Source: Bacteroidota bacterium (GTDB taxonomy: Bacteria; Bacteroidota; Bacteroidia; Flavobacteriales; Schleiferiaceae). From it: DNA of 64,000 nt. The DNA lies in assembly GCA_024742495.1 (NCBI GenBank), contig JANSYJ010000004.1, positions 208,690 to 272,689 on the forward strand, read 5' to 3'. This document shows positions 63,471-64,000 of the stretch, in pieces (the first letter of the stretch is position 1; each line of letters starts with the position of its first letter). The notes under the pieces are model-generated. The model worked only from the letters and a program-made list of their open reading frames with translations. It ran no database searches and was not told the DNA's origin. The position numbers and the translations under genes are program-made.

Positions 63471-63860
63471 GTTTTGTGGTTTCAATCTTCACCAATCACT
63501 TTTGTCCTCTTTTTTTAGTTGAAAGGATGAATTTTATCCCCGATAAGATACGTGCTTTCAACGGCGAGATCGGACTGTGTTTAGTCGTTTAATAAACATT
63601 TTAACCATTGCTATAGCAAGTTAATACTTATACCTTCAGCCGCAATACGTGCGAACGTATTTGAAAGCGAGCTTTCATACGGTTCACCCGTCGGCTGAAG
63701 AGGTGAAACCCGCTTCGCTTGATTCCACCTTAAACGTCTAATCACAGGCCGATCCTCTCGTAAAAAAAGAGGCAAATGATAGCCGAAGTTGACAGCCATT
63801 AAACCGAAAGTTCTGTGTATGGTGTCGTAGCATCCAGAAGGGTGCTATGCACTATACACT
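63471..63860 (+). other. Hairpin-rich noncoding stretch (about 390 bases)
   Basis: No gene was found. A nested hairpin spans 63634-63700: the stem CTTCAGCCG/CGGCTGAAG is perfect, inside it GAACGTAT pairs with ATACGGTTC, and GAAAGC pairs with GCTTTC. A second hairpin spans 63815-63859: GTGTATGGTG with CACTATACAC, then TAGCATCC with GGGTGCTA. The first resembles group II intron domain V in outline but lacks its catalytic triad and tetraloop. It is either a structured RNA or a mobile-element end. Identity unknown. Confidence 0.5.
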
Positions 63861-64000
63861 TTGTGCCTGTTGCACAACTTTGTTCGTAAGCCAAATTTAA
63901 CCAAATCAATCGAGGGCAAAAGAGTCGTAACTTGTATAAATGCAAGGTAAAAAAGACTATCAGGAGGAGCTATTTACCAACTTTCAGTTGAGTGAATTTG
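63861..64000 (+). mobile_element. Left part of an IS1182-type insertion sequence
   Basis: The transposase start at 63940 gives the identity. A palindrome TTGTGC-CTGTT-GCACAA at 63861-63877 lies 63 bases before the gene and may mark the element end, but the exact terminus cannot be set without the right end, which is beyond the window. Confidence 0.55.
63940..64000 (+). CDS. IS1182-family transposase, N-terminal fragment
   Basis: The first 20 residues read MQGKKDYQEELFTNFQLSEF. This opening is characteristic of IS1182-family transposases of Bacteroidota (MQGKKxYQExLFxxFxLSE). The gene continues past the window end, so length and integrity cannot be judged. Confidence 0.7.
   Translation, partial: MQGKKDYQEELFTNFQLSEF

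Noticed and set aside
63632..63704. Group II intron domain V
   Set aside because: The overall hairpin shape is similar, but the AGC triad and GNRA loop are missing and no reverse-transcriptase frame is nearby.
63611..63799. Minus-strand 62-codon frame
   Set aside because: It covers the nested hairpin region and looks like a chance frame in structured DNA.

Overview
The window looks like chromosomal DNA of a member of the Bacteroidota, most likely a Flavobacteriia-type marine bacterium. The evidence is a secreted LamG protein with a C-terminal tail of the type IX secretion kind, upstream boxes of the Bacteroidota sigma factor type (TAnnTTTG), a fused DAHP synthase/chorismate mutase, a 928-residue leucyl-tRNA synthetase, tryptophan 2,3-dioxygenase and many short-leader lipoproteins. 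No rRNA, tRNA or CRISPR was seen.

Region 1 (1-19 kb) is ordinary core genome. Plus-strand genes encode HflX, a malic enzyme/phosphotransacetylase fusion, a tandem Usp protein, DAHP synthase-chorismate mutase, a YceI protein, RecJ and a short-chain dehydrogenase. Minus-strand genes then encode an M23 peptidase, tryptophan 2,3-dioxygenase, a DUF3108 protein, LeuRS and small membrane proteins. A LamG surface protein follows on the plus strand.

Region 2 (19.2-28.2 kb) is one tight seven-gene minus-strand operon. In transcription order it encodes a class I-like HMG-CoA reductase, a UbiA prenyltransferase, a rifampin-phosphotransferase-like dikinase, a BtaA-like (DUF3419) aminocarboxypropyl transferase, a phytol/dolichol-kinase-like membrane protein, a GNAT-fold protein and an OleC-like acyl-adenylate ligase. 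The combination suggests a dedicated prenyl/acyl lipid pathway that I cannot match to a described one. It is the best candidate here for a new biosynthetic system.

Region 3 (28.4-46.5 kb) holds mostly secreted or lipoprotein genes: TonB C-terminal protein, an HxlR/SnoaL-like divergent pair with duplicated operators, a double-propeller adenylate cyclase, a GH30 glycosidase, a SIMPL protein and several alpha/beta hydrolases. Three genes are damaged or odd: one has an in-frame stop followed by 90 open codons, one carries a single-base frameshift, and one 58-residue gene is easily missed. An Lnt-like protein sits downstream of a Crp/Fnr regulator with a clear palindromic operator.

Region 4 (46.7-63.5 kb) is more A+T-rich and looks like a cassette array. 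Up to nine imperfect inverted repeats with AACG...TTGTTGT-type ends sit just after the stop codons of minus-strand genes, as attC sites do in integrons or in attC clusters without an integrase. No integrase gene lies in the window. Cassette cargo includes a Crp/alpha-beta-hydrolase pair, a Tat-exported thiol dioxygenase, a SUFU-domain protein, a repeat-containing surface protein and a two-gene Pycsar-type antiphage system (nucleotide cyclase plus membrane effector). A plus-strand run of eight genes, divergent from an HxlR regulator, interrupts the array and includes a decayed SGNH hydrolase.

Region 5 (63.5-64 kb) is a hairpin-rich noncoding stretch followed by the left part of an IS1182-type element, cut by the window end.
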